DNA of 64,000 nt from positions 1,178,001-1,242,000 of the forward strand of contig NZ_JASVDS010000001.1 in the NCBI RefSeq assembly GCF_030285365.1, given 5' to 3'. Shown here one piece after another: positions 44,418-53,199 of the stretch. The notes under the pieces are model-generated. The model was not told the DNA's origin and ran no database searches. It saw only the letters and a list, made by a program, of their open reading frames with translations. Numbering within the stretch: position 1 is the stretch's first letter; each line of letters opens with the position of its first letter. A program made the translations under genes and the position numbers. Source of the stretch: Roseateles subflavus. Lineage in GTDB: Bacteria; Pseudomonadota; Gammaproteobacteria; Burkholderiales; Burkholderiaceae_C.

Positions 44418-46439
44418 ATGAAGTCCACGTTCAAACTGGGCGCCCTGGCGCTGATGATCCAGCTGGCCGGTGCCGCCTTCGCTGCCCCCCACAACCACGG
44501 GCTCGACCTGCCCAACTACGACCCGGCCGTGCGAGCCCAGGACGACCTGTTCCTGGCCGCCAACGGGGGGTGGCTGAGCCGCACGGAAATTCCGGCGGAC
44601 AAGTCCTCCTTCGGCACCTTCGTGCAGCTGCGTGACATGTCGGACGCCCGCGTGCGTGCCATCGTCGAGGAGCTGGCCAAGGGCAAGCAGCCGGCCGGCA
44701 GCAACGAGGCCAAGATCGGCGCCTACTACGCCGCCTACCTCGACACCGCTGCCATCGACCGTGCCGGCTTCAAGCCCGTGCAGCCGCACCTGAAGGCCAT
44801 CGACGGCCTGAAGTCCGTCGCCGAGCTGACCCGCTGGGTGGGCCAGGTGCAGGGCGAGGTGGCCACGCCCTTCGCGATGTACGTCGATGCCGACGCCAAG
44901 AAGCCGCAGGAGAACCGCCTGACGGTCTACCAGGCCGGCCTGGGTCTGCCTGATCGCGACTACTACCTGCTCAAGGACGACGCCCGCATGGGCGAGGCCC
45001 GCAAGGCCTACCTCGCCTACCTGCAGCAGCTGGCCGGTTTTGCCGGCGAGAAGAACGCCGCCGCGGCTGCCCAGCGCATCTATGCCCTGGAAGAGAAGAT
45101 CGCCCAGCTGCACTGGAGCACCGTCGAGAACCGCGACCCGGTCAAGACCTACAACCCCATCAGCGTGGCGGACCTCGCCCAGCAGGCGCCCGAGCTCGAC
45201 TGGGCGGCGCTGTTCCAGGCCGCCGGCCTGCCGACGATGGAGTCCGTCTCGCTGATGCAGCCCAGCGCCGTCAAGGGCATCGCCAAGCTGATGGCTGACG
45301 TGCCGCTGGCCGACTGGAAGCTCTACCTGAAGGCCCGCACGCTGGACAGCTACGCGGGCGTCCTGCCCAAGGCGATGCGTGATGCCGCCTTCGCCTTCCA
45401 CGGCCAGGCGCTGTCGGGCCAGAAGGCCGAGCTGCCGCGCTGGCAGAAGGGCGTGGCCGAGGTGAACGGCGCGCTGGGCGAGGCGATCGGCCAGATCTAC
45501 GTGGCCCGCCACTTCCCGCCCGAGGCCAAGGCCCGCATGGAGAAGCTGGTCGCCAATCTGCTGGCCGCCTACAAGGATTCCATCGACGGCCTGAGCTGGA
45601 TGAGCCCGGCCACCAAGCTGCAGGCGCAGGACAAGCTGTCCAAGTACATGACCAAGATCGGCTACCCCGACACCTGGCGTGACTACAGCCGCCTCGTGGT
45701 GAAGGCCGGCGATGCGCTGGGCAACAACCAGCGCGCCGGCCGTGCCGAGTGGCTGCGCATGGCCGCCAAGGCCGGCAAGCCCGTGGACCGCAAGGAGTGG
45801 GGCATGACGCCGCAGACGGTGAATGCCTACTACAACCCCTCGCAGAACGAGATCGTGTTCCCGGCCGCCATCCTGCAGCCGCCGTTCTTCGACATGAACG
45901 CCGACGACGCCGTGAACTACGGTGCCATCGGTGCCGTGATCGGCCACGAGATCAGCCATGGCTTCGATGACCAGGGCAGCCAGTTCGACGGCGACGGCGT
46001 GCTGCGCAACTGGTGGACCCAGGAAGACCGCCAGGCCTTCGATGCCATCACGGCCAAGCTGGTGTCGCAGTTCGACAGCTACGAGCCGATCCCCGGCAAG
46101 CATGTGAACGGCAAGCTGACCCTGGGCGAGAACATCGCCGATCTGTCGGGTCTGCAGATCGCCTACAAGGCCTATCAGCGCTCGCTGGCCGGCCAGACGG
46201 CGCCCGCCATCGGCGGCTACACCGGTGAGCAGCGCTTCTTCCTGGGCTGGTCGCAGTCCTGGCGCGTGAAGGCCCGCGAGCAGCGCCTGCTGCAGCTGCT
46301 GGTGATCGACCCGCACTCGCCTGGCGAGTACCGCGCGAACGGCGCCGCCATCAACCACGACGGCTTCCACCAGGCCTTCGGTACCAAGCAGGGCGACAAG
46401 ATGTTCAAGTCCAGCGAGGACCGCATCCGCATCTGGTAA
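44418..46439 (+). CDS. M13-family (neprilysin-like) metallopeptidase, copy 1
   Basis: 673 residues from the ATG at 44418, with a Sec signal peptide (LALMIQLAGAAFA). The zinc site is VIGHEISHGFDD with His 510 and His 514, and the third ligand Glu 571 is in GENIADLSG. The substrate-binding NAYYNPSQNEIVFPAA and the C-terminal RCNP-like region (EYRANGAAIN) are present. It is an exported zinc endopeptidase acting in the periplasm or outside. It is followed 63 bases later by a paralogue. Confidence 0.92.
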   Translation: MKSTFKLGALALMIQLAGAAFAAPHNHGLDLPNYDPAVRAQDDLFLAANGGWLSRTEIPADKSSFGTFVQLRDMSDARVRAIVEELAKGKQPAGSNEAKIGAYYAAYLDTAAIDRAGFKPVQPHLKAIDGLKSVAELTRWVGQVQGEVATPFAMYVDADAKKPQENRLTVYQAGLGLPDRDYYLLKDDARMGEARKAYLAYLQQLAGFAGEKNAAAAAQRIYALEEKIAQLHWSTVENRDPVKTYNPISVADLAQQAPELDWAALFQAAGLPTMESVSLMQPSAVKGIAKLMADVPLADWKLYLKARTLDSYAGVLPKAMRDAAFAFHGQALSGQKAELPRWQKGVAEVNGALGEAIGQIYVARHFPPEAKARMEKLVANLLAAYKDSIDGLSWMSPATKLQAQDKLSKYMTKIGYPDTWRDYSRLVVKAGDALGNNQRAGRAEWLRMAAKAGKPVDRKEWGMTPQTVNAYYNPSQNEIVFPAAILQPPFFDMNADDAVNYGAIGAVIGHEISHGFDDQGSQFDGDGVLRNWWTQEDRQAFDAITAKLVSQFDSYEPIPGKHVNGKLTLGENIADLSGLQIAYKAYQRSLAGQTAPAIGGYTGEQRFFLGWSQSWRVKAREQRLLQLLVIDPHSPGEYRANGAAINHDGFHQAFGTKQGDKMFKSSEDRIRIW

Positions 46440-46502
46440 TGCCCGCCCGGCCGGCCTCGCCGGCCTCGCTGCCCTTTCATGCAACCCACGGATTGCCACT
46501 TC

Positions 46503-48518
46503 ATGAAACGACTCCGCCTCGCCACCCTCGCGCTGCTCACGCAGCTGGCCTGCACCGCCATGGCCGACCCCTCCGCCGGCCTGCAGACGTCGGGCTATGA
46601 CGCCCAGGTCCGCGTGCAGGACGACCTGTTCCGCGCCGTCAACGGTGGCTGGATCCAGTCCACCGAGATCCCCGCCGACAAGTCCCGCTTCGGCAGCTTC
46701 GAGCTGCTGCGCGACCAGTCCGACGCCCGCGTCAAGGCGCTGATCGACGAGCTCGCCGCCAAGCCGCAGCCCGCCGGCAGCAATGCCTTCAAGGTGGCCG
46801 CCTATTTCAAGAGCCACCTGGACGTCGACGCCATCGAGAAGGCCGGCCTCGCCCCGCTGCAGCCCACGCTGGACGAGATCGCCGGCATCGATTCGCCCAA
46901 GGCGCTGGCCCGCTGGTTCGGCGGCGCCCAGATGCGTTCGGTGGCGCCGATCCGCGTGTTCGTCGCCGCGGATGCCAAGAAGCCCACCGTCAATGGTGTG
47001 CGCATGTGGCAGAGCGGCCTGGGCATGCCCGACCGCGACTACTACCTGAAGAAGGACGATCCGCGCTTCGCCAAGGCCCGTGAGGCCTACAAGACCTACC
47101 TGGCCACGCTGGCCGGCCTGCTGGGCGAGAAGGACCCGGCCGCTGCCGCCGAGCGCGTGCTGGCGCTGGAGGAGAAGATCGCCGCGGTGCACTGGGACAA
47201 GGTCGAGAACCGCGATCCGGTCAAGACCTACAACCCCATGACCCCGGCCGAGATCGCCGCCCGTGCGCCCGGCATGGACTGGGACGCCTACTTCGCCGCC
47301 ACCGGTCTGGGCAAGCTGGACAGCATCGCCGTCGCCCAGCCCAGCGCCATCGCGGCGCTGTCGGGCCTGATCGCCAGCGAGCCGCTGAAGGACTGGCAGC
47401 TCTACCTGCGCCTGCACGCCGTCTCGAGCAATGCCGACGTGCTGCCCAAGGCCGTGCGTGAGGCGCGCTTCGCCTTCTTCGGCCAGGCGCTGTCCGGCCA
47501 GAAGGCGGAGCTGCCGCGCTGGCAGAAGTCCATCGGCGAGGTGAACGGCGCGCTGGGCGAGGCCGTGGGCCAGCTGTACGTGGCCCGCCACTTCCCGCCG
47601 GAGGCCAAGGCCCGCATGGAGAAGCTGGTGGCCAATCTGCTGGCCGCCTACAAGGACTCCATCGACGGCCTGAGCTGGATGAGCCCGACCACCCGGGCCG
47701 CCGCGCAGGACAAGCTGTCCAAGTACGTGACCAAGATCGGCTACCCCGCCAAGTGGCGCGACTACAGCAGCCTGGAGGTGCGCGAGGGGGATGCCTTCGG
47801 CAACAGCCAGCGTGCCGCGCAGTTCGGCTGGAAGCGCATGATCGCCAAGGCCGGCAAGCCGGTGGACCGCAGCGAATGGGGCATGACGCCGCAGACCGTC
47901 AATGCCTACTACAGCCCGCTGTCCAACGAGATCGTGTTCCCGGCCGCCATCCTGCAGCCGCCGTTCTTCGACATGAACGCCGATGACGCCGTGAACTACG
48001 GCGCCATCGGTGCCGTGATCGGCCACGAGATCAGCCACGGCTTCGACGACAAGGGCAGCCAGTACGACGGCGACGGCGTGCTGCGCAACTGGTGGACGCC
48101 GGAGGACCGCAAGGCCTTCGAGGGCATCGCCGCCAAGCTCGTCGCGCAGTACGACAGCTACGAGCCCATTCCGGGCAAGCACGTGAACGGCAAGCTGACG
48201 CTGGGCGAGAACATCGCCGACCTGTCGGGCCTGCAGGTCGCCTACAAGGCCTACCTGCGCTCGCTGGGCGGCAAGCCCTCGGCCACGATCGGCGGTTACA
48301 CCGGCGAGCAGCGCTTCTTCCTGGGCTGGGCGCAGTCCTGGCGCGAGAAGGCCCGCGAGGAGCGCATGCTGCAGCTGATCACGACCGATTCGCACTCGCC
48401 CGGCGAGTACCGCGCCAATGGCGCCGTGGTCAACCACGATGGCTTCCACCAGGCCTTCGGCACCAAGCAGGGCGACAAGATGTACAAGGCCGGCGAGGAG
48501 CGCATCCGGATCTGGTGA
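46503..48518 (+). CDS. M13-family (neprilysin-like) metallopeptidase, copy 2
   Basis: 671 residues from the ATG at 46503 (an ATG at 46479 is in frame but lacks a signal-type start). The signal peptide is LALLTQLACTAMA. It has the same catalytic set: VIGHEISHGFDDKG (His 508), GENIADLSG. The last 300 residues are almost identical to copy 1, including many third codon positions, while the first 200 differ clearly. A strong terminator follows. Confidence 0.92.
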   Translation: MKRLRLATLALLTQLACTAMADPSAGLQTSGYDAQVRVQDDLFRAVNGGWIQSTEIPADKSRFGSFELLRDQSDARVKALIDELAAKPQPAGSNAFKVAAYFKSHLDVDAIEKAGLAPLQPTLDEIAGIDSPKALARWFGGAQMRSVAPIRVFVAADAKKPTVNGVRMWQSGLGMPDRDYYLKKDDPRFAKAREAYKTYLATLAGLLGEKDPAAAAERVLALEEKIAAVHWDKVENRDPVKTYNPMTPAEIAARAPGMDWDAYFAATGLGKLDSIAVAQPSAIAALSGLIASEPLKDWQLYLRLHAVSSNADVLPKAVREARFAFFGQALSGQKAELPRWQKSIGEVNGALGEAVGQLYVARHFPPEAKARMEKLVANLLAAYKDSIDGLSWMSPTTRAAAQDKLSKYVTKIGYPAKWRDYSSLEVREGDAFGNSQRAAQFGWKRMIAKAGKPVDRSEWGMTPQTVNAYYSPLSNEIVFPAAILQPPFFDMNADDAVNYGAIGAVIGHEISHGFDDKGSQYDGDGVLRNWWTPEDRKAFEGIAAKLVAQYDSYEPIPGKHVNGKLTLGENIADLSGLQVAYKAYLRSLGGKPSATIGGYTGEQRFFLGWAQSWREKAREERMLQLITTDSHSPGEYRANGAVVNHDGFHQAFGTKQGDKMYKAGEERIRIW

Positions 48519-48573
48519 CCGCAGCGGCGGCGCCCCCCGACGCTTCGGCGGCTCCGGCTGCCGTGGGTCCGCG

Positions 48574-48599
48574 AGGCCACCTTCGGGTGGCCTTTTTCA
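48574..48599 (+). terminator. terminator after the M13 peptidase pair
   Basis: AGGCCACC-TTCG-GGTGGCCT is an 8-bp stem with an ultra-stable TTCG-type loop followed by TTTTT. It lies 56 bases after the stop of copy 2. Confidence 0.85.
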
Positions 48600-48632
48600 T
48601 GGCCGGCGCAGCCAGCGGCGGGGGCGGGGCGC

Positions 48633-48660
48633 AAAAAAAAGCGCCCGGCGGGTGCCGGGC
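48633..48660 (-). terminator. terminator for the small exported-protein gene
   Basis: Read on the minus strand, GCCCGGC-ACCC-GCCGGGC is followed by GC and eight T's. It closes the minus-strand gene at 48717-48896. Confidence 0.8.
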
Positions 48661-48684
48661 TCAAGGGAGGACTTACTCGGTTTT

Positions 48685-48706
48685 GGCCCGGGCCCGGGCC
48701 CGGGCC
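48685..48706. repeat. GGCCCG hexamer repeat
   Basis: Three tandem GGCCCG units plus a partial fourth lie between the small exported-protein gene stop and its terminator. This is a simple-sequence tract of no obvious function. Confidence 0.6.
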
Positions 48707-48716
48707 GGGGCAGGCA

Positions 48717-48896
48717 TCAGGCCTGTGGGCCGGTCTCGGGCGTGGCCGCCTGGGCCAGGCTCATCGAGGGCAGCTGCAGGGCCGGCGCACCAAGGCAGGG
48801 CTGCTCACCGGTGGCATCGGCCTGGGCCAGCGTCAGGGACGCGGCGCTGGCGATGGCAAGCAGGGCAGTGAGCAGGGTCTTGGTGGCGGATTTCAT
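48717..48896 (-). CDS. 59-residue exported peptide
   Basis: 59 residues from an ATG preceded by AGGAGAG. The signal peptide is KTLLTALLAIASAASLTLA, with cleavage around LAQA. The mature part is only about 35 residues with one Cys (EQPCLGAP) and a Gln/Ala/Pro-rich tail. It has a good ribosome binding site and its own terminator, which argue that it is a real gene. The family is unknown. Confidence 0.65.
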   Translation of the reverse strand: MKSATKTLLTALLAIASAASLTLAQADATGEQPCLGAPALQLPSMSLAQAATPETGPQA

Positions 48897-49070
48897 GGTG
48901 TGTCTCTCCTGAAGTTCGGCGGGGTCTCCGGCTGGGCGGGCCTCATGGCCTTGTCGATGGAAGGAGTGTGCGCGCCACGGCCCCGCGCTTCCAGGCGCCT
49001 GCGACGAATTGACGCCGCGGCGACGTGAACGGTCGCTGGCGGCGATCGGCGTGCGGGACCGGGAGGTCGC

Positions 49071-49901
49071 TCAGGCCCGTCCGGGCAGCCAGTCCCGGAC
49101 CCCGGCGATCAGGCGCTCCGGCTGGTCCTTGTGCGGGCTGTGGCCGCAGTCGGGCAGCGCGACGAGGCGCGTGTCGTCATGCAGCTCGGCGATGGCCTCG
49201 ATCTGGCGCAGGCTGCCGTACTCGTCATGGACGCCCTGGACGGCCAGCACCGGGCAGGGCAGGCGCCCGCGCAGCAGCGACTCGATGTTCCAGGCCTCGA
49301 AGCCCGGACGCAGCCACGCGTCGTTCCAGCCGTAGAAGGCGGAGTCGGTGTCCGCATGATGGCGGGCCAGGGCCTTGCGCAGGGACTCGCCCTGCTCATA
49401 GGCGGTGCGGGCGGCCTGCAGGCCCAGCAGCGTGACGGGTTCGACGAACAGGTGCGGGGCCATGGCCACGAGACCCTGGACGTGGGCCGGGGCGTGCGCC
49501 GCATAGAGCAGGGCGAGGCTGGCGCCATCGCTGTGACCGAAGAGCAGCAGCGGGCGGTCGGCGAGCCCCAGCGCCGCGAAGCAGGCGGGCAGCAGGCCCC
49601 GGGCCTGGCGCTGGAGGTAGTCCTGCGGCCAGGGCTCGGTGCGTGGGGTGCTGTGGCCATAGCCCGGTCGGGAGAAGACCAGGCCCGGCATCTCCAGCGC
49701 CTCGCACAGCCGTGCGGGAAAGTCCCGCCACTGGCTCAGCGAGCCCAGGCCCTCATGCAGGAAGACGATCAGCGGCTGCTGCGGGTCCTGCACCGCGGCG
49801 GCGGGGCCCAGCCAGCAGGCCTCGATGCGCAGCGTCTGCCCATCCAGCATCACGGGCTGCTGGAAGATCTCGGGTGCGACAGGGCGCCTGGACGTGCTCA
49901 T
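49071..49901 (-). CDS. alpha/beta hydrolase
   Basis: 276 residues from the ATG at 49901 (GTG at 49907 possible). The fold shows the oxyanion motif FLHEGLGSLSQW, nucleophile elbow FGHSDGASLAL, acid Asp in VQGVHDEYGSL, and His in DCGHSPHKD. It is a serine hydrolase of unknown substrate, similar in size to MhpC- or PcaD-type hydrolases. It is divergent from the enoyl-CoA hydratase gene, so a role in the same CoA-based pathway is possible but unproven. Confidence 0.85.
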   Translation of the reverse strand: MSTSRRPVAPEIFQQPVMLDGQTLRIEACWLGPAAAVQDPQQPLIVFLHEGLGSLSQWRDFPARLCEALEMPGLVFSRPGYGHSTPRTEPWPQDYLQRQARGLLPACFAALGLADRPLLLFGHSDGASLALLYAAHAPAHVQGLVAMAPHLFVEPVTLLGLQAARTAYEQGESLRKALARHHADTDSAFYGWNDAWLRPGFEAWNIESLLRGRLPCPVLAVQGVHDEYGSLRQIEAIAELHDDTRLVALPDCGHSPHKDQPERLIAGVRDWLPGRA

Positions 49902-49972
49902 GCGCACATTGTGCGCCGCCGCAAGTGCCGGCGCGGGCTGCGATACTTCGATGCATTACAAGGAGTTTCACG

Positions 49973-50770
49973 GTGGAGACATTGCATATTGCGGTGGATG
50001 CCCGCGGCGTCGCGCGCGTCACCATGACCCGGCCGGAGGTGTTCAACGCCTTCAACGAGCAGATGATCGGCGAGCTGGACCAGGCTTTCGAGCGCCTGAC
50101 GGCGGACCCCAAGGTGCGCGTCATCGTGCTGGCCGGTGCCGGCAAGGCCTTCAGCGCCGGGGCGGACATCCAGTGGATGCAGCGCGCCGCGCAATCCAGC
50201 CAGGAGTGGAATCTGCAGGATGCGCGCCGCTTTGCGGCCATGCTGTACCGCATCCAGTCCTGCCCCAAGCCCACCGTCGCCCGCGTGCAGGGCGTGGCGC
50301 TGGGCGGCGGCGTGGGGCTCACGGCGGCCTGCGACATCGCCGTGGCCAGCCATGACGCGAAGTTCGCGGTCAGCGAGGCGCGCTTCGGCATCCTGCCGGC
50401 CGTCATCGGCCCGTATGTGGTGAACGCCGTCGGCAGCCGCCAGGCCCGACGCCTCGCGCTCACCGGCAGCCGCATCCCCGCCAGCGAGGCCCTGGCGATG
50501 GGCCTCGTGCATGAGGTCGTGCCACTGGAAGCCCTGGACGAGGCGCTCGAGCGCTGGCTGCACGAGCTGCTGGCGAATGGCCCGCAGGCGCAGGGGGAGA
50601 TCAAGCGGCTGCTCGGCCAGCTGGCCGTCGGGCCGGTGACGGAGGAGGTGCGCGAGCTCACCGCCCAGACCATCTCCCGTGTGCGGGTCGGTGACGAGGC
50701 GCGCGAGGGCTTCTCCGCCTTCATGGCGAAGCGTCCGGCGGCCTGGGTGCCGCAAGGAGAAGGCGCATGA
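49973..50770 (+). CDS. enoyl-CoA hydratase/isomerase family protein (methylglutaconyl-CoA hydratase-like)
   Basis: 265 residues from a GTG with AGGAG 8 bases upstream. It is a crotonase fold: NAFNEQMIGEL, AGADIQWMQRAAQ, VALGGGVGLTAACDIAVA. The first catalytic Glu of mitochondrial enoyl-CoA hydratase is replaced by Gly (GGGVGL), while the second Glu is kept in VSEARFGILPA. That pattern, and AQSSQEWNLQDA, resemble LiuC-type methylglutaconyl-CoA hydratases. The exact substrate is open. Its stop overlaps the next start (ATGA). Confidence 0.82.
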   Translation: METLHIAVDARGVARVTMTRPEVFNAFNEQMIGELDQAFERLTADPKVRVIVLAGAGKAFSAGADIQWMQRAAQSSQEWNLQDARRFAAMLYRIQSCPKPTVARVQGVALGGGVGLTAACDIAVASHDAKFAVSEARFGILPAVIGPYVVNAVGSRQARRLALTGSRIPASEALAMGLVHEVVPLEALDEALERWLHELLANGPQAQGEIKRLLGQLAVGPVTEEVRELTAQTISRVRVGDEAREGFSAFMAKRPAAWVPQGEGA

Positions 50771-52296
50771 GCGGCACTCCTCAGACATGGGCCGTGACGA
50801 GCCGGCCGGCCGCCGAGGCGCTGGTCGGCGTGGTCGGCGCCGGCGTGATGGGCGCGGGCATTGCCCAGGTGGCCGCCCAGGCCGGGCATCCGGTGCGGCT
50901 GATGGACGTCCGCGACGGCGCTGCCCAGGCGGCACACGGCCAGATTGCCAAGGCGCTGGACGGCCTGGTGACGAAGGGCCGCATGGAGGCCGCCGAGCGC
51001 GACGCGGTGCTCGCGCGCATCCGGCCGGCGTCGGCGCTGTCCGAGCTGGCCGACGCCGCGCTGGTCGTCGAGGTCATCGTCGAGAAGCTGGAGCCCAAGC
51101 AGGCCCTGCTGCGCGAACTGGATGCGCTGCTGGGGCCGGAGGCGCTCATCGCCTCCAACACCTCGTCCATCAGCATCACGGCGCTGGCCAATGGCCTGCA
51201 GCGTCCGGAGCGACTGGTGGGCATGCATTTCTTCAATCCCGTGCCGCTGATGAAGCTGGTGGAGGTGGTGTCCGGCGCGGAGACCCAGGCCTCCGTGGCC
51301 GAGGCCATCTACGAGCTCTCGCGCCGCTGGGGCAAGGCGTCGGTGCACGCGAAGTCGACGCCCGGCTTCATCGTCAACCGCATTGCCCGTCCGTACTACG
51401 CCGAGACGCTGGCCTTGCTGCTGGAGCAGGCGGGCACGCCGGCCCAGCTGGACCGGGCGCTGCGCTCGGTGGGCTTCCGCATGGGCCCCTGCGAGCTGAT
51501 GGACCTGATCGGGCACGACACGAACTTCCTGGTCACCCAGTCCGTCTTCGAGGCGAACTTCGGCGACAAGCGCTATGTGCCGTCCCTGGTGCAGAAGGCG
51601 CTGGTCGACGGCGGGCGGCTGGGCCGCAAGGTAGGCAAGGGCTTCTATGACGGCGTGCCGGCCATGCCGGCGCCGGCCGAGCGATCCGGCGTCGCGGGCG
51701 GGGCGTCGTTCGTTCTGCATGGCGAGGGCGCGCTGGTCGAGGCGCTGGCGCAGGCGCTTGAGGCCGCCGGGGTGGCCTTCCAGCGTGGCAGCGGCGCGGG
51801 CTGGGCCGGCCTGGCGCTCGACGGCCTGCAGCTGCGCCTGAGCAGCGGCCGCTGTGCCGCGGAACTGGCGCAGCGCGACGGCGTGACCGAGCTGGCCGTG
51901 ATCGACTGGCCCGTCAACGGCCCGCGCACCGAGGCACTGGCCATGGCCTTCGCACCGCGCTGCAGCGAGGCCGGCCGGACCGCCGCCCACCAGCTCTTCG
52001 CGGCCCTGGGCTGGACGCCGCTGGTGCTCCGCGATGCGCCGGGCCTCGTCGTCGCTCGCACGCTGGCCATGCTGGTGAATGAAGGCGCCGATGCGGTCTG
52101 GCAGGGCGTGTGTGATGAGGCGGCTGCCGATCAGGCCATGAAGCTGGGCGTCAACTACCCGGCCGGGCCTTTCGAGTGGCTGGCCCTGCTGGGCGCCGCC
52201 CGCGTGGTCGAGACCCTGGACGCGCTGTTCGAGGCCAGCCGCAGCGAGCGCTACCGCGTCAGCCCGCTGCTGAAGCACCGCGTCTGGGCCGGCTGA
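50767..52296 (+). CDS. paaH: 3-hydroxyacyl-CoA dehydrogenase (PaaH-like)
   Basis: 509 residues, with the NAD site VGVVGAGVMGAGIAQVAAQ, catalytic His in GMHFFNPVPLMKLVEVV, and two C-terminal HCDH domains (STPGFIVNRIARPYYAETL and DAPGLVVARTLAMLVNE). This long single-function form is typical of PaaH/PaaC, which oxidises 3-hydroxyadipyl-CoA in phenylacetate degradation. No paaABCDE oxygenase genes are in the window, so the pathway assignment rests on the family and on the nearby PcaF/PaaJ thiolase. Confidence 0.85.
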   Translation: MSGTPQTWAVTSRPAAEALVGVVGAGVMGAGIAQVAAQAGHPVRLMDVRDGAAQAAHGQIAKALDGLVTKGRMEAAERDAVLARIRPASALSELADAALVVEVIVEKLEPKQALLRELDALLGPEALIASNTSSISITALANGLQRPERLVGMHFFNPVPLMKLVEVVSGAETQASVAEAIYELSRRWGKASVHAKSTPGFIVNRIARPYYAETLALLLEQAGTPAQLDRALRSVGFRMGPCELMDLIGHDTNFLVTQSVFEANFGDKRYVPSLVQKALVDGGRLGRKVGKGFYDGVPAMPAPAERSGVAGGASFVLHGEGALVEALAQALEAAGVAFQRGSGAGWAGLALDGLQLRLSSGRCAAELAQRDGVTELAVIDWPVNGPRTEALAMAFAPRCSEAGRTAAHQLFAALGWTPLVLRDAPGLVVARTLAMLVNEGADAVWQGVCDEAAADQAMKLGVNYPAGPFEWLALLGAARVVETLDALFEASRSERYRVSPLLKHRVWAG

Positions 52297-52316
52297 TCGC
52301 TCGGGCCAGAAAGCAG

Positions 52317-52341
52317 AAAAGCCGCCCGAGGGCGGCTTTTT
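52317..52341. terminator. bidirectional terminator between paaH-like and iclR-type genes
   Basis: AAAAGCCGCCC-GA-GGGCGGCTTTTTC has an A-tract before and a T-tract after the GC stem, so it can stop both convergent genes. Confidence 0.88.
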
Positions 52342-52359
52342 CTTTGGGGTGCTGCGCGT

Positions 52360-53199
52360 TCAGAGCAGCATGCGCAGGTGCTGCTGCGCCTGCAGCAGCG
52401 GGGGCAGGGCATGCTCCACCAGCTGCTCCATGCTCATGCGCGAGGCATGGATGGAGATGTTGAGGGCCGCCACCACGTCGCCCCGGTAGTTCTTGAGCGG
52501 CACGGCGAGGCTGCGCAGGCCGAGCTCCAGCTCCTGGTCCACGCTGGCATAGCCCAGGGCGCGGGCGCGGGCGACCTCGTTGCGCAGGCGGTCCGGATTC
52601 GTGATCGTGTGCGGCGTCACGGCTTCGAGCGTCTGGCGTGCAATCCAGGCGTCGGCATCCTCGGGGCTCAGGGCGGCCAGCAGGGCGCGGCCATTGGCCG
52701 AGCAGTAGGCGGGCACGCGGCCGCCGGATTGCAGATGCTGCGACAGCACGCGCCCGGCGCTCGTCGCGGCGATGCAGATCACGTCGTTGCCGTCCAGCAC
52801 GCCGGCGGCGCTCGCCTCCTTGAGGGCGAACGCCAGCTTGTGCAGCTCAGGCTCGACGATGCGCGGCAGCCGGGCCGAATGCATGTAGCTCTGACCCAGA
52901 CGCAGCACCTTGGGCGTCAGGGCGAACATCTTGCGGTCCTGCGAGACGAAGCCCAGGTAGCTCAGGGTCAGCAGGTAGCGGCGGGCGGCCGCGCGGGTCA
53001 GCCCGGTGCGGGCGGCCACCTCGCTGATGGTGAGGCGGGGACGCTCCTGGTCGAAGGCCTCGATCACGGCGAGACCCTTCTCCAGGCCGGCCACCAGGTC
53101 GCGCTTCAGCGGTGCCTGTGGTTCCTGGGAGACAGTCGTTGCCGGGCTGGCCGGAACTGCGACGGAGGCGAGATCATCAAGGGCGCGAGCTGCAGACAT
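52360..53199 (-). CDS. IclR-family regulator of the PcaR/PcaU/PobR group
   Basis: 279 residues from the ATG at 53199 (an upstream TTG is less likely). The winged HTH at about 45-70 carries GLEKGLAVIEAFDQERPRL, TISEVAARTGLTRAAARRYLL and LGFVSQDRK, the pattern of PcaR/PcaU/PobR. The C-terminal effector domain has AYCSANGRALLAAL. It probably senses an aromatic-derived acid such as beta-ketoadipate and controls the thiolase gene 480 bases away, upstream of which a PcaU-like operator is seen. Confidence 0.87.
   Translation of the reverse strand: MSAARALDDLASVAVPASPATTVSQEPQAPLKRDLVAGLEKGLAVIEAFDQERPRLTISEVAARTGLTRAAARRYLLTLSYLGFVSQDRKMFALTPKVLRLGQSYMHSARLPRIVEPELHKLAFALKEASAAGVLDGNDVICIAATSAGRVLSQHLQSGGRVPAYCSANGRALLAALSPEDADAWIARQTLEAVTPHTITNPDRLRNEVARARALGYASVDQELELGLRSLAVPLKNYRGDVVAALNISIHASRMSMEQLVEHALPPLLQAQQHLRMLL

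Noticed and set aside
43914-48449. A 1511-codon open frame on the minus strand across the two M13 peptidase genes and part of the exporter ATPase.
   Set aside because: It is antisense to well-supported genes, has His/Gly/Ala/Leu-rich low-complexity composition with no domains, and mirrors the duplicated structure of the real genes. Long antisense frames are expected at this GC content.
49753-52278. An 841-codon minus-strand frame opposite the enoyl-CoA hydratase and 3-hydroxyacyl-CoA dehydrogenase genes.
   Set aside because: Antisense to two intact enzymes whose catalytic motifs are clear; its own translation has no recognisable family.
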